5,262 nucleotides of DNA from Sediminispirochaeta sp. (GTDB lineage Bacteria; Spirochaetota; Spirochaetia; DSM-16054; Sediminispirochaetaceae). Below, in pieces: positions 1 to 5,262 of the stretch; position 1 is the stretch's first letter, and each line of letters opens with the position of its first letter. The stretch covers positions 1 through 5,262 of the forward strand of contig DSBN01000272.1 of NCBI GenBank assembly GCA_011046055.1, given 5' to 3'. The notes beneath the pieces were generated by a model that was given only the letters and a program-made list of their open reading frames with translations, had not been told where the DNA came from and did not search any database. A program made the position numbers and the translations under genes.

Positions 1-2148
1 GGACAGCTGACACGCTTCGGTGGATCCCTTCTGGAGCTTCCGCGCAATTACCGCAGCCACCCCGAGCTGATCTCCTTTTTCAACCGCCTCTTCCGGCGGG
101 TAATGGGGGGCGAGGAGGAGAAGTTGGATGACTTCGAAGCGCTCTTCTCCGCTTTGGAGGCACCCGGGGATAATCCGGACTACTCCCCTCAGGTGAGGCT
201 GCTGTACAAAGCCTACGAAGGGACGGAGGAGTCGGGGGTCGAGGAGCCCCTGTCGGCCTCGGAAGCCGAAGCCTGGGCGATCGCCAAGTTCATCAAGGAT
301 GAGGTCGGGGGAGGGCGGCTGAAGACTCGGGGACGGCGAGCCTCATATGAGGACGTCGCCGTGCTCTCCCGCAGCTCGGGGAAGCAGATCCATCTGGAGA
401 AATACCTTCGCCGACTCCAGGTGCCCTACACGGTGCAGAGCCTGCGCAGCCTTTTTCAGGATGCCCCGGTGAACGATATGTATCAGTTCCTGCAGCTGCT
501 CATCTATCCAGAGGACAGGACCGCCTACGCGGCTTTGCTGCGCTCGCCCTTTGTCCGGCTCTCCGACGAGGTGATCCTCCGTATTCTCTGGGATGTCGAC
601 GAGGAGAACAATTTCTTACCCGCTTTCGTTCATGACGGAGAGGAAGAGCGCTTCGGCAGCGACGGAGAGCGGGAGAAATACCGAACCGCCCGGGAGAACT
701 ACCACCGACTGAGGAAGATGCTGCCCGGAGCCTCTATCGCCGAGTTGATCCGTTATCTGTGGTACAATGCCGGCTACCGCTACACGGCCCTACGCAACCC
801 GGATTACCACCTCTATCTGGAGTTCTACGACGCCCTGATCGCCCTGGCCGGGCTCAGTGACAGTCGTGGGGAGTCGCTGCCGCGGTTTTTGGATTTTCTC
901 CGGCGGAACCTTGGGGACTACCAAAAGCTGGAGGAGCTCAACCTTATTCCCCGCCGCGGCGGCGGCGTGAGGTTGATGAGTATCCACGCCTCAAAGGGGC
1001 TGGAGTTTCCGGTGGTGATCCTGGCCGACCTGGGCAACAGCGGGATGAAGGGCGGGGGGAGGCTCTACGCCAGGACCGAGGAGTTCGGCCCCGCTTTGAG
1101 CACCCTCAAGCTGAATGATAAGGGCCAAAAAAAGAAGCGCCTCTATTTCAGCGAGGCCGTGGCCGAGAGGGAGCAGATGCAGGAGGCGGCGGAGCTGAAA
1201 CGGCTCTTCTACGTCGCCTGTACCCGGGCTATGGACCATTTGATTTTCAGCGGGGTGCACCACTCGCGGAACCGAAATCTGGAGCAGAAGAACGGACAGT
1301 CGGTGCTGCTGAACCTTTTGCTGCAGGCCTTCGGATGGGACGGAAAGTCCTCGGTCTTCGAGCTGACCGAAACCTTGGGTTGCCGAATCGAAGAGATCCC
1401 CGAAGTGTCGGAGGAGACGATCCACCGGGAGAGCAGTTTTTCCCGATCCGCCGACCTGGAGCAGGTCCGCCGCCGTTTCGACGCTGCCAAGAAGGTGGAG
1501 CGCTCCTTCAACCGACGACAGTGGACCGCCACCGCGCTGAACGCCCGATGGGTCGACTTGAAGGGCGAGGTGTCACTGGAGAGGGGCGAATCACCGGTCG
1601 ATGAGAACGAGGGGCAGCTCGATGACTCCGAATCGGGGCCGGCCTTCGGCGAACTGGTCCACCGGATCATCGAGGGGCGGATCAAGGGGAGCCCCGCCGC
1701 GCCGGATCTGCCGCCGACGCTGGAGAGCTACGGCGAGGAGGATACCCGGCGGCTCGTTGAGTCGGCCCGGCGGATAGCCGACTCCTTTTTTCAGAGTCCC
1801 CTGGGCCGAGAGGTGGAGAGCGCCGCCGAGAGGGTGGAGTCGGAGCTCCCCTTTGTGCTGCGGGTCGACGGACCGAATACCGAGGGTGGGGTAGAGCCGA
1901 TCGTGGTCAACGGCAAAATCGACCTGATCCTTGACCGCGAGGATCAGGTGCTGGTGCTGGACTTCAAGACCGACCGCCATGCCCGCCCGGAGGCCTACCG
2001 GCTGCAGATGGAGCTCTACCGTCGGGCGGTCGAGGAGATCTATCGGTGCCGAACGCGGGTGTTTCTGGTCTACCTGCAACACGGAGAGAGTGTGGAGCTC
2101 GAAGAGGGGATGAAGCTGGAAGAGCTTTTAGAGGGATTGACGTGGTGA
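1..2148 (+). CDS. AddA/RecB-like ATP-dependent helicase-nuclease, C-terminal part (5' end outside window)
   Basis: The frame is open from the first base, so the gene begins upstream; 715 codons are present. AddA and RecB enzymes process double-strand DNA ends for recombination repair in the cytoplasm, usually with a partner (AddB, or RecC/RecD). Visible from the first codon: superfamily 1 helicase motif IV LPRNYRS (13-19), motif V VRLMSIHASKGLEF (323-336), motif VI LFYVACTRA (402-410), and a C-terminal RecB-type nuclease domain. The nuclease shows FGELVH with His554, GKID with Asp641, LDFKT with Asp654 and Lys656, and Q669-x3-Y673, so its catalytic set looks complete. The Walker A and B motifs would lie upstream. 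The nuclease at the extreme C-terminus and a likely full length above 1,100 residues fit AddA or RecB; AddA-like is my preference, but the partner gene is not visible. The DNA is clearly GC-richer than the genes that follow. The gene ends TGG-TGA and converges on the IclR gene 46 bp away. Confidence 0.9.
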   Translation, partial: GQLTRFGGSLLELPRNYRSHPELISFFNRLFRRVMGGEEEKLDDFEALFSALEAPGDNPDYSPQVRLLYKAYEGTEESGVEEPLSASEAEAWAIAKFIKDEVGGGRLKTRGRRASYEDVAVLSRSSGKQIHLEKYLRRLQVPYTVQSLRSLFQDAPVNDMYQFLQLLIYPEDRTAYAALLRSPFVRLSDEVILRILWDVDEENNFLPAFVHDGEEERFGSDGEREKYRTARENYHRLRKMLPGASIAELIRYLWYNAGYRYTALRNPDYHLYLEFYDALIALAGLSDSRGESLPRFLDFLRRNLGDYQKLEELNLIPRRGGGVRLMSIHASKGLEFPVVILADLGNSGMKGGGRLYARTEEFGPALSTLKLNDKGQKKKRLYFSEAVAEREQMQEAAELKRLFYVACTRAMDHLIFSGVHHSRNRNLEQKNGQSVLLNLLLQAFGWDGKSSVFELTETLGCRIEEIPEVSEETIHRESSFSRSADLEQVRRRFDAAKKVERSFNRRQWTATALNARWVDLKGEVSLERGESPVDENEGQLDDSESGPAFGELVHRIIEGRIKGSPAAPDLPPTLESYGEEDTRRLVESARRIADSFFQSPLGREVESAAERVESELPFVLRVDGPNTEGGVEPIVVNGKIDLILDREDQVLVLDFKTDRHARPEAYRLQMELYRRAVEEIYRCRTRVFLVYLQHGESVELEEGMKLEELLEGLTW

Positions 2149-2194
2149 GACAAGCGCTGTTTAATGCGCGACGCAAATGATTTGTAGATGCTGG

Positions 2195-2983
2195 TTAATC
2201 AACTTTGAACCAATCGGGGAAACTCCCGCCCAGGGTGGTGGTGATCTCTCTGCTGCAGGCCAGACATTTTTCGGCAAGCTCCTCCAGTTTGTAGGGGTCT
2301 AAGTCGATGGATGTGCCGATTATGGTGATCGAACCGATCACCCGATTCGATCTGTCAAAGATAGGAGTGGCTAAGGCATTGATTCCGTAATTATACTGCT
2401 GTATGTTGTACGCCACTCCCGTCTGGTAGATTTCCTTTAATTCTTTGTTGATCGTTTCTATATCGGTTATGGTGTAACCGGTGAACTGCTCGTATTTTTC
2501 CTTCTTCAAGATTGCCTGTCTCTCGAGCTCGGAGAGAAAGGCCAGTATGACTTTTCCTGATGCGGTACAGTACATCGGCAGTATCTGTCCTCGGGCGATC
2601 GATGCTTCGGTCTTTATGTGTCCAAAAACCGCCATATCCACGCACAAATTCTCTCTGTATTGGGCAAAATATACCACTTGTCCCGTCTCCGCGTGGAGCT
2701 TCTCCAAGTAGGGTATGCTCACGTCTATGACATCCAGTCCGGCGAGCATGTAGTCCGCATAGCGAAGATGAGTGATGCCTAAGAAATAATGTCTGTCCGA
2801 ATTCCGCTGAGTGATAAAACTGTATTTTTTGAGTGTAGAAAGTATTCTGAAGCAGGAAGACAGCGGAATATCGAGTTCTTCGCTGATCTTTTTGCTTGTA
2901 AGGCCGTGTTTGTAGTTGGCACACAGAAGCTCAAAAATGCGGTATATCTTGTCTATTGTTCCCATGGAGAGAGAGTGACTCAT
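2195..2983 (-). CDS. IclR-family transcriptional regulator
   Basis: The gene encodes 262 residues from the ATG at 2983, close to the usual 250-280 of the family. IclR proteins are cytoplasmic DNA-binding dimers or tetramers that sense small metabolites. An N-terminal winged helix-turn-helix covers about residues 8-70 (IDKIYRIFELL, then LTSKKISEELDIPLSSCFRIL at about 28-48). The C-terminal effector domain covers about 82-257, with YCTASGKVILAFL (138-150) and ALATPIFDRSNRVIGSITII (203-222), the IclR signature area. The acidic D-x-E-E stretch usual before that signature is replaced by IQQYNYG, which may reflect a different effector. The start is uncertain: a GTG at 3022 would add 13 residues but lies inside the palindrome at 3015-3033, and an ATG at 2965 is also possible. 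None has a clear Shine-Dalgarno. The gene is divergent from the pyrK-like gene across a 123-bp region, the classic arrangement for an IclR regulator and its target. Confidence 0.93.
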   Translation of the reverse strand: MSHSLSMGTIDKIYRIFELLCANYKHGLTSKKISEELDIPLSSCFRILSTLKKYSFITQRNSDRHYFLGITHLRYADYMLAGLDVIDVSIPYLEKLHAETGQVVYFAQYRENLCVDMAVFGHIKTEASIARGQILPMYCTASGKVILAFLSELERQAILKKEKYEQFTGYTITDIETINKELKEIYQTGVAYNIQQYNYGINALATPIFDRSNRVIGSITIIGTSIDLDPYKLEELAEKCLACSREITTTLGGSFPDWFKVD

Positions 2984-3014
2984 TTTAGCGGCGAATTCAA
3001 TAGATGAGAGAGGT

Positions 3015-3033
3015 ACTATCACTATTTGATAGT
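3015..3033. promoter_or_regulatory. Candidate IclR operator, site 1 (perfect 7-5-7 palindrome)
   Basis: The sequence ACTATCA-CTATT-TGATAGT is a perfect inverted repeat with 7-bp arms, or 8-bp arms when the flanking T and A are counted (3014-3034). It lies between the divergent IclR and pyrK-like genes, 31 bp upstream of the chosen IclR start and about 20 bp upstream of the candidate -35 box of the pyrK promoter. A copy differing at one spacer base occurs at 4841-4859. Size and position fit an IclR operator. Its centre, about 60 bp before the likely pyrK transcription start, would suit an activator that also represses its own gene. That the neighbouring IclR protein binds here is inference. 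Confidence 0.65.
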
Positions 3034-3052
3034 AAAAAAACTCATTTATTGA

Positions 3053-3080
3053 TTGGAAAAGGAAGCTGCTATAGTATAAA
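3053..3080 (+). promoter_or_regulatory. Candidate sigma70-type promoter of the pyrK-pyrD operon
   Basis: TTGGAA (3053-3058) and TATAAA (3075-3080) are separated by 16 bp in the AT-rich divergent region, with the coding start 26 bp downstream. An overlapping alternative is TTGATT (3049-3054) with TAGTAT (3072-3077) at 17 bp. Only one of these need be used. Both place the palindrome at 3015-3033 just upstream of the -35 box. The call rests on hexamer resemblance only. Confidence 0.4.
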
Positions 3081-3093
3081 AATCATCTTTTGT

Positions 3094-3098
3094 GGTGA
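3094..3098 (+). promoter_or_regulatory. Ribosome binding site deciding the pyrK start
   Basis: GGTGA at 3094-3098 ends 8 bases before the ATG at 3107. The earlier in-frame GTG at 3092 would begin almost on top of this site and has no Shine-Dalgarno of its own, so the ATG is preferred. Confidence 0.5.
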
Positions 3099-3106
3099 AG
3101 AGAAAT

Positions 3107-3913
3107 ATGCACATAATTGAGAAGGCGAAAGAGATAAAAACTACCGATGCTTCAGTCAAGAGTATTCGTATCATTGGATCGGAATATGTAGACATTGAAT
3201 TGAATTGTCCTTTTGTGGCGGAACATGCCCTTCCCGGACAATTTGTGATGGTACACACCCTTAACGAGACCCTACAAAACCTTCTTTACCGGCCCTTTGA
3301 TATCGCCCAAACCGATCGGAGCAATGGAAGCTTTCGACTGCTGGTGAAAATCACCGGCAAAGAGACCCTCAATTTGAGCCACTTGAAGACGGAGGAAGGG
3401 ATACGGGTTACAGGTCCTCTGGGCAAGGGCATTGTAGATTTCGACAGCCGATCAATCGGCCTTTTGGTCCGGGGAGTGGGAAGCGCCGCCGTGATATCTC
3501 TCGCCCAAAAAGCGCGTCAAGAAGGTATAAAGGTGTATACCTTCTTTTCCGCGTCAACCGGAGAAAGGCTCATCGGAAAGGAGTACTTGCGGGAGTTTTC
3601 CGATGAGCTTTTTATCATCACCGATGATGGTAGTGAGGGACACCACGGGGATGCCCGTGAGGTGGTTTCGTCTTTTTTGGAAAAAAGGGAGATACAAAGT
3701 CTCTATACTTGCGGTTCCCGGCGTTTTGCCCGTTACGTGCAAGGGCTGAATAGAGAAGGGAAAACGGAGGGGTATATCTTTCTTGAAGAACTCATGGGCT
3801 GTGGCATCGGGTACTGTCATGGCTGTGCGGTGAAAAAAGCCAAGGCGGAAGGATACTATCTTGTCTGTGTCGATGGCCCGATCTTTTCGGCGGATGAGGT
3901 GGAGATACCATGA
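3107..3913 (+). CDS. pyrK: PyrK-like dihydroorotate dehydrogenase electron transfer subunit (FAD, 2Fe-2S)
   Basis: The 268-residue product belongs to the ferredoxin-NAD reductase-like PyrK family (typically about 250-270). PyrK carries electrons between the FMN of PyrD and NAD using FAD and a 2Fe-2S cluster. Visible from the ATG: PGQFVMV (43-49) and RPFD (62-65) in the FAD domain, VTGPLGKGI (101-109), CGS (202-204) and TDDGSEGHHGD (172-182) in the nucleotide domain, and a C-terminal cluster motif with Cys232, Cys237, Cys240 and Cys254 (CGIGYCHGC, then YYLVCVDGPIF). The four-cysteine pattern and the following DGPIF are diagnostic. Oddities: RPFD has Asp where RPxS or RPxT is usual, and the nucleotide-binding glycine motif, normally GGGIGxAPL, reads VRGVGSAAVI. 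The nicotinamide cofactor or partner may therefore differ. The stop overlaps the next ATG by 4 bp (ATGA), implying translational coupling with pyrD. The start was chosen from the GGTGA site; a GTG at 3092 would add five residues. Confidence 0.88.
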   Translation: MHIIEKAKEIKTTDASVKSIRIIGSEYVDIELNCPFVAEHALPGQFVMVHTLNETLQNLLYRPFDIAQTDRSNGSFRLLVKITGKETLNLSHLKTEEGIRVTGPLGKGIVDFDSRSIGLLVRGVGSAAVISLAQKARQEGIKVYTFFSASTGERLIGKEYLREFSDELFIITDDGSEGHHGDAREVVSSFLEKREIQSLYTCGSRRFARYVQGLNREGKTEGYIFLEELMGCGIGYCHGCAVKKAKAEGYYLVCVDGPIFSADEVEIP

Positions 3914-4833
3914 ATAGACTCGAAACCGAGATAGCGGGAGTCGTTTTTAAGAACCCGGTTATGCCGGCTTCAGGAACTTTTGAGATAAACGACTATACCC
4001 AAAGTTTTCTCGACCCGAAAAAACTGGGCGCCTTGATCAACAAGACGGTTTTTCTCAAACATCGTGCTGGAAACAAACCCCCGCGCATCGCCGAGACCGC
4101 CTGTGGGGTACTCAATTCCGTTGGGATTCCCTCGGAGGGCATCGATTATTTTCTTGAGCATACACTGCCCCTTCTCAAGAGCTTTGGCACACCGCTTGTA
4201 GTGAGCGTGGGGGGGAACTCCTTGGAGGAGTTCCGGACTATTGGCAAAATAGTCTCCGATACCGGTGAGGCCGATCTGATTGAGCTCGATCTCTCGTGCC
4301 CGAACATGGAGGATGGGAGCATATGGGCAGCGGAGGACGAAAAACTCCATAAGGTAGTAGAGACGGTCAAAGATGTTTCCGCGGTACCTATCATTACCAA
4401 ACTGTCGCCTCAAGTAAGCGATATCGGCAAAACCGCGAAGATAGCCGAAGATGCGGGGGCGGACGCCATCTCCCTTATAAATACGTTCCCGGGGATAAAG
4501 ATTGACGTGAAAAAAGGATCTCCCATCCTGGGAAATATCATCGGAGGTCTATCGGGACCGGCTATTCTTCCTCTCGCGGTATACGCGGTTTGGCAGGTCT
4601 ACGAATCGGTCGACCTTCCCATTATCGGTATGGGGGGGATAAGCAGTGTAGAGAGCGCCTTGGAAATGGTGATGGCCGGAGCCAGTGCGGTCTCCGTTGG
4701 AATGTACAACTTCGTCGATCCGGCAATCATGGGAAAATTGATCGACGAGCTGGAAACATATATCACTGCGAATAAAATCGAGTCTTTCGCTGAGCTGGTA
4801 GGTATGGCGCATTCGCCACAGCTCAGTATATGA
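3910..4833 (+). CDS. pyrD: PyrD-like dihydroorotate dehydrogenase, class 1B type catalytic subunit
   Basis: The 307-residue product matches the length and motif order of class 1B PyrD, an FMN-dependent TIM-barrel enzyme of the cytosol that interconverts dihydroorotate and orotate. Visible: KNPVMPASGTF (14-24), INKT with Lys45, GNKPPRIAET (54-63), LNSVGI with Asn69, LSCPN with the catalytic-base Cys130 and Asn132, TKLSP with Lys164, LINT with Asn191, the phosphate-binding GGLSGPA (212-218), and GMGGI (240-244). The Cys base, rather than Ser, marks class 1, and the coupled upstream pyrK marks class 1B. Departures from the usual consensus: Asp127 in ELDLSCPN where Asn is normal, Gln168 in KLSPQV where Asn is normal, and an unusual loop GSIWAAEDE (136-144). 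A GAGGTG ribosome site (3896-3901) lies 8 bases before the ATG, inside the end of pyrK. No other pyrimidine gene is nearby, so a biosynthetic role is not assured. Confidence 0.92.
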   Translation: MNRLETEIAGVVFKNPVMPASGTFEINDYTQSFLDPKKLGALINKTVFLKHRAGNKPPRIAETACGVLNSVGIPSEGIDYFLEHTLPLLKSFGTPLVVSVGGNSLEEFRTIGKIVSDTGEADLIELDLSCPNMEDGSIWAAEDEKLHKVVETVKDVSAVPIITKLSPQVSDIGKTAKIAEDAGADAISLINTFPGIKIDVKKGSPILGNIIGGLSGPAILPLAVYAVWQVYESVDLPIIGMGGISSVESALEMVMAGASAVSVGMYNFVDPAIMGKLIDELETYITANKIESFAELVGMAHSPQLSI

Positions 4834-4840
4834 TATTATG

Positions 4841-4859
4841 ACTATCATTATTTGATAGT
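4841..4859. promoter_or_regulatory. Candidate IclR operator, site 2 (second copy of the palindrome)
   Basis: ACTATCA-TTATT-TGATAGT matches site 1 (3015-3033) at 18 of 19 bases, with identical arms and one difference in the spacer. It starts 8 bp after the pyrD stop codon. A rho-independent terminator is less likely, because the arms are AT-rich and no T-run follows. A position just after an operon suits either a remote second site for looping by a tetrameric IclR protein or the operator of a further transcription unit to the right. Confidence 0.6.
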
Positions 4860-4888
4860 ATCTCCTATCTTTTCATTGACGGATAATT

Positions 4889-4924
4889 GGAGATGCAAAT
4901 ATGACTCCCGTGAAAAAAGCTTGA
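4889..4924 (+). other. Ribosome site and seven-codon open frame (leader peptide or gene remnant)
   Basis: GGAG (4889-4892) sits 8 bases before ATG at 4901, followed by codons for MTPVKKA and a TGA at 4922. It begins 41 bp after the second palindrome, in the place where a regulated gene would start. The lysine-containing stub then runs into GC-rich DNA associated with the insertion element. It may be the 5' stump of an interrupted gene, a leader peptide, or chance. Coding is not demonstrated. Confidence 0.25.
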
Positions 4925-5071
4925 CGTAAATTCAAAAAACCCGGGAAAGTTGGACGGAGGACCCTGCCTTATCTGAGTATATGTTCCCGGGCCAGGTGAG
5001 CCTGCCACTATTCGTACTGGTCTGCCGGCTATACGCCCCCGTTAGGACTTTTCCTCTTCCCTTTATGCCCC
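4925..5071. mobile_element. Probable non-coding terminal segment of the insertion element; exact end unknown
   Basis: From about 4940 the DNA turns GC-rich and contains only the two inverted repeats described separately, with no credible frame on either strand. It sits between the transposase stop and the AT-rich DNA beyond pyrD, so it most likely belongs to the element. No terminal inverted repeat or target duplication can be confirmed because the other end is outside the window. The left limit given is approximate. Confidence 0.35.
4934..4991 (-). terminator. Candidate rho-independent terminator behind the transposase (minus strand)
   Basis: Perfect 8-bp arms CCCGGGAA (4940-4947) and TTCCCGGG (4984-4991) enclose a 36-base loop. 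Reading the minus strand, the hairpin is followed directly by six T residues (4939-4934). The orientation fits the end of transcription from the transposase on the right and would shield the pyrKD operon from it. The large loop weakens the case. Confidence 0.5.
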
Positions 5072-5095
5072 CTAACAGAGCGCATATCCAGCCGG
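5025..5095. repeat. Imperfect inverted repeat overlapping the transposase stop codon
   Basis: Outer arms CCGGCT (5025-5030) and AGCCGG (5090-5095) and inner arms GTTAGG (5041-5046) and CCTAAC (5071-5076) pair in register, with a partly matched stretch between them (ATACGC against GCGCATAT). The right arm covers the last codons and the TAG stop of the transposase frame. It could be an element-end structure or a readthrough attenuator; no function is shown. Confidence 0.35.
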
Positions 5096-5262
5096 AATTG
5101 GTTTTGATCCATCTTCAGGAAACAGGTATCCCGTAATTCTTCGAATGTTGACCATCATGCCACTCAAGACCATCATGGTTGTAATTCGGGGCTGACCCCG
5201 AACAGGCAGCTTACAGAGATGACCGCCAAAGGGGTGAATCACACTGCGAACGGTGCTCTCAA
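5072..5262 (-). CDS. DDE-type transposase, C-terminal fragment (5' part beyond window)
   Basis: The last 62 codons of a minus-strand frame are present, entering from the right edge and ending at TAG (5074-5072). The peptide contains ESTVRSVIHPFGG, KLPVRGQPRITTMMVLSG and NIRRITGYLF. This resembles the C-terminal end of DDE transposases of insertion sequences, where a catalytic Glu region is followed by a K-x-P-V-R-G stretch and a helix with N-x-R-R-I. I recognise the pattern from memory only and cannot assign an IS family. Transposases do the cut-and-paste or copy reaction at element ends; here neither the upstream DDE residues nor the right terminus is visible. The gene points toward pyrD and is followed by an inverted repeat and a terminator-like hairpin, after which the composition drops to AT-rich DNA. 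Whether the element is intact cannot be judged from this end alone. Confidence 0.6.
   Translation of the reverse strand, partial: ESTVRSVIHPFGGHLCKLPVRGQPRITTMMVLSGMMVNIRRITGYLFPEDGSKPIPAGYALC

Noticed and set aside
991..1425. Long minus-strand open frames inside the helicase gene (also 1209-1685, 1591-2082)
   Set aside because: They are antisense to a gene with unambiguous helicase and nuclease motifs, show no recognisable domains, and are expected by chance in GC-rich coding DNA.
2149..2194. Possible terminator in the convergent gap (short GCGC repeats and CAAATGATTTG)
   Set aside because: The arms are only 4-5 bp and no T-run follows on either strand, so I cannot support a terminator.
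2327..2352. Perfect inverted repeat GATCGAA-N12-TTCGATC
   Set aside because: It lies within the IclR coding sequence over the conserved DRSNRVIGSI region and is explained by codon use; no second copy was noticed.
2391..2924. 177-codon minus-strand frame overlapping the IclR gene
   Set aside because: It is a shifted frame of the IclR gene with a low-complexity, domain-free product.
4841..4859. Second palindrome as a rho-independent terminator for pyrD
   Set aside because: The stem is AT-rich, no T-run follows, and it matches the upstream promoter-region palindrome almost exactly, so an operator role is more likely.
5065..5136. Short plus-strand frame starting ATGCCCCCT
   Set aside because: It is antisense to the transposase C-terminus, has no ribosome site, and ends after 23 codons.
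1..5262. tRNA, rRNA, CRISPR array or known riboswitch
   Set aside because: No cloverleaf, ribosomal signature, regularly spaced repeat or recognisable aptamer core was seen on either strand.

Overview
This window appears to come from a bacterial chromosome. It holds the C-terminal part of a large recombination helicase-nuclease, a compact three-gene unit (an IclR-type regulator divergent from a two-gene flavoprotein operon), and the tail of a transposase at the right edge. Nothing in it fixes the phylum. Class 1B PyrK/PyrD pairs together with an AddA/RecB-type helicase occur in Firmicutes, spirochaetes and other anaerobe-rich groups, so any closer placement would be a guess.

Layout. Bases 1-2148 (+) carry the last 715 codons of an AddA/RecB-like enzyme: helicase motifs followed by the RecB-family nuclease domain. 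This part is visibly GC-rich, about 60% in sampled lines. After a 46-bp convergent gap, bases 2195-2983 (-) encode an IclR-family transcription factor in more AT-rich DNA. A 123-bp divergent region with a perfect palindrome and a plausible sigma70-type promoter leads to a PyrK-like iron-sulfur flavoprotein (3107-3913, +). This overlaps by 4 bp (ATGA) a class 1B PyrD-like dihydroorotate dehydrogenase (3910-4833, +). Bases 4834-5071 have no convincing gene. They hold a second copy of the palindrome, a well-spaced Shine-Dalgarno and start codon followed by only seven codons, and a hairpin plus T-run that reads as a minus-strand terminator. From 5262 down to 5072 (-) lies the C-terminus of a DDE-type transposase, the end of an insertion element that continues beyond the window.

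How the genes work together. PyrD and PyrK normally form a heterotetramer in which PyrD (FMN) exchanges electrons between dihydroorotate and orotate, and PyrK (FAD plus 2Fe-2S) passes them to or from NAD. Here the pair stands alone, without other pyrimidine genes, and sits next to an IclR regulator. IclR proteins usually sense small carboxylic or aromatic metabolites and control catabolic genes. Nearly identical 19-bp palindromes (18 of 19 bases) lie upstream of pyrK and just downstream of pyrD. They are the best operator candidates for the neighbouring IclR protein. Several residues in both enzymes depart from the usual biosynthetic consensus, including Asp instead of the orotate-contacting Asn in PyrD. 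My reading, which is inference, is that this is a locally regulated and possibly catabolic or substrate-shifted relative of dihydroorotate dehydrogenase, with an adjacent regulon member perhaps cut off by the insertion element.
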